A DNA stretch of 30,634 nucleotides from the NCBI GenBank assembly GCA_018398765.1, contig JAHBMJ010001455.1, positions 1-30,634 of the forward strand, read 5' to 3'. Source of the DNA: Chromera velia. Its lineage: Eukaryota > Sar > Chromeraceae. How positions within the stretch are numbered: position 1 is the stretch's first letter; the number at the start of each line of letters is the position of its first letter. Under the pieces are notes generated by a model, which saw only the letters and a list, made by a program, of their open reading frames with translations, made no database searches and had not been told where the DNA came from. Of this stretch, positions 30,024 to 30,634 are shown in pieces. Made by a program: the position numbers and the translations under genes.

Positions 30024-30634
30024 TCTGTTCTTCTCCTTTTGGACTGACTGCTCCTTCTGCTTAGAGTCTCACGGCGGGGTGAGGCGGTGGAGAAGGTACT
30101 GCAACGCTATGTTTGTGAGGAAGTCTGTTTTGGGGAGACGTTACCGTGCTGACTCTGGTGTGCTGCGGCTCTTGGGGAGCGTGGGCTGTTTCACTTGGAG
30201 CAAGCTGAATAGAAGGATCAGAGCAAGGTTGTTTAGACAGGCAGGCAGGTGTGTGGTAAGCTATACTTCTTGGTTTGTTTCGTCCGACAATGAACAACAG
30301 TTGGGTCACTTTAATCAGTAGAGGATTCGATTCTCCCATGAAAAAAGGACAATGCGGAGGGGGACTGGGCTGGCGAATACCTTCGATCGCGAGGGAGAAT
30401 CTCTATCTGTAGATGGGGATGCTTCTTTTATGCGGATCATCGCGGAGCACAGTATATTACTAACTAATATATAACTCTCGATCATGCAATGCTGCAAGCA
30501 ATGTACACTGTACGTGTGCAAGCGCATCATTGCAACCCATGCATCTGACGCAAGCAAGCTTGCGAACGGCCCCGGAAAGCAAGAAAAATGATAACTGCAC
30601 GATTGACGCACGCCGACCAGTTGACCACCCCCCC
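30024..30634. promoter_or_regulatory. Upstream region of the giant gene
   Basis: Sequence 5' of the proposed start codon on the minus strand. It has no repeat array and no convincing gene. The right part (about 30480-30570) is rich in short palindromic words such as CATGCA and CAAGCTTG. A plus-strand ORF at 30079-30321 has no family resemblance. It may hold the promoter, or further 5' exons. Confidence 0.35.

Noticed and set aside
1..30634. tRNA, rRNA or other structured RNA genes
   Set aside because: No A-box/B-box pair, cloverleaf or rRNA signature was recognised by eye; a covariance-model scan was not possible.

Overview
This window is nuclear DNA from an intron-rich eukaryotic microbe. 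The best guess is a photosynthetic alveolate of the chromerid type (Chromera-like). The support is indirect: many short GT-AG introns with mixed phases, a very large disordered protein, an N-terminal MGCxCC acylation motif, clustered TGCATGC words like those described in apicomplexan promoters, and abundant TCTG/CT/GT microsatellites. No rRNA, tRNA or organelle gene was seen, so the species is inferred, not proven. The standard genetic code fits every gene model (TAA, TAG and TGA all sit where stops are expected). The window begins with a G homopolymer and ends with a C run, which look like contig ends.

Layout, left to right. (1) 1-1774: microsatellite-filled intron sequence and the terminal exon of a plus-strand gene that runs in from the left. 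(2) 1775-3777: a convergent spacer, mostly AT-rich. (3) 3778-6535, minus: a secreted modular repeat protein rebuilt here from four exons. Each well-kept module ends in a dibasic RGRR-type site, and one 39-bp repeat carries a one-base frameshift. (4) 6536-7112: a divergent promoter with a very GC-rich block. (5) 7113-11848, plus: a nine-exon gene with a C-terminal YbaK/ProX-type aminoacyl-tRNA editing domain. All phases agree and give 533 codons. (6) 11849-13601: an AT-rich convergent spacer holding a 488-bp MITE with inverted repeats and TTAA flanks. (7) 13602-15652, minus: a two-exon SLC35-type nucleotide-sugar transporter. (8) 15653-16464: a divergent spacer with a TGCATGC cluster. (9) 16465-17127, plus: a 220-residue protein with a dual-acylation N-terminus. 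(10) 17128-19268: a convergent spacer with tandem and foldback microsatellites and an AT-rich tail. (11) 19269-30023, minus: one giant gene of about 2,764 codons, stitched from at least eight exons whose phases all agree. Its function is not recognised. (12) 30024-30634: upstream sequence.

The genes alternate in orientation and share no pathway. The strongest higher-order patterns are these: the three convergent spacers are where the AT-rich, mobile-element-like DNA sits; the clearest GC block and motif cluster are in the two divergent spacers; and microsatellites inside introns keep the TCTG/CT/GT strand on the sense side whichever way the gene points. All exon models were built by eye from splice signals, phase agreement and protein-family resemblance, without transcript data.
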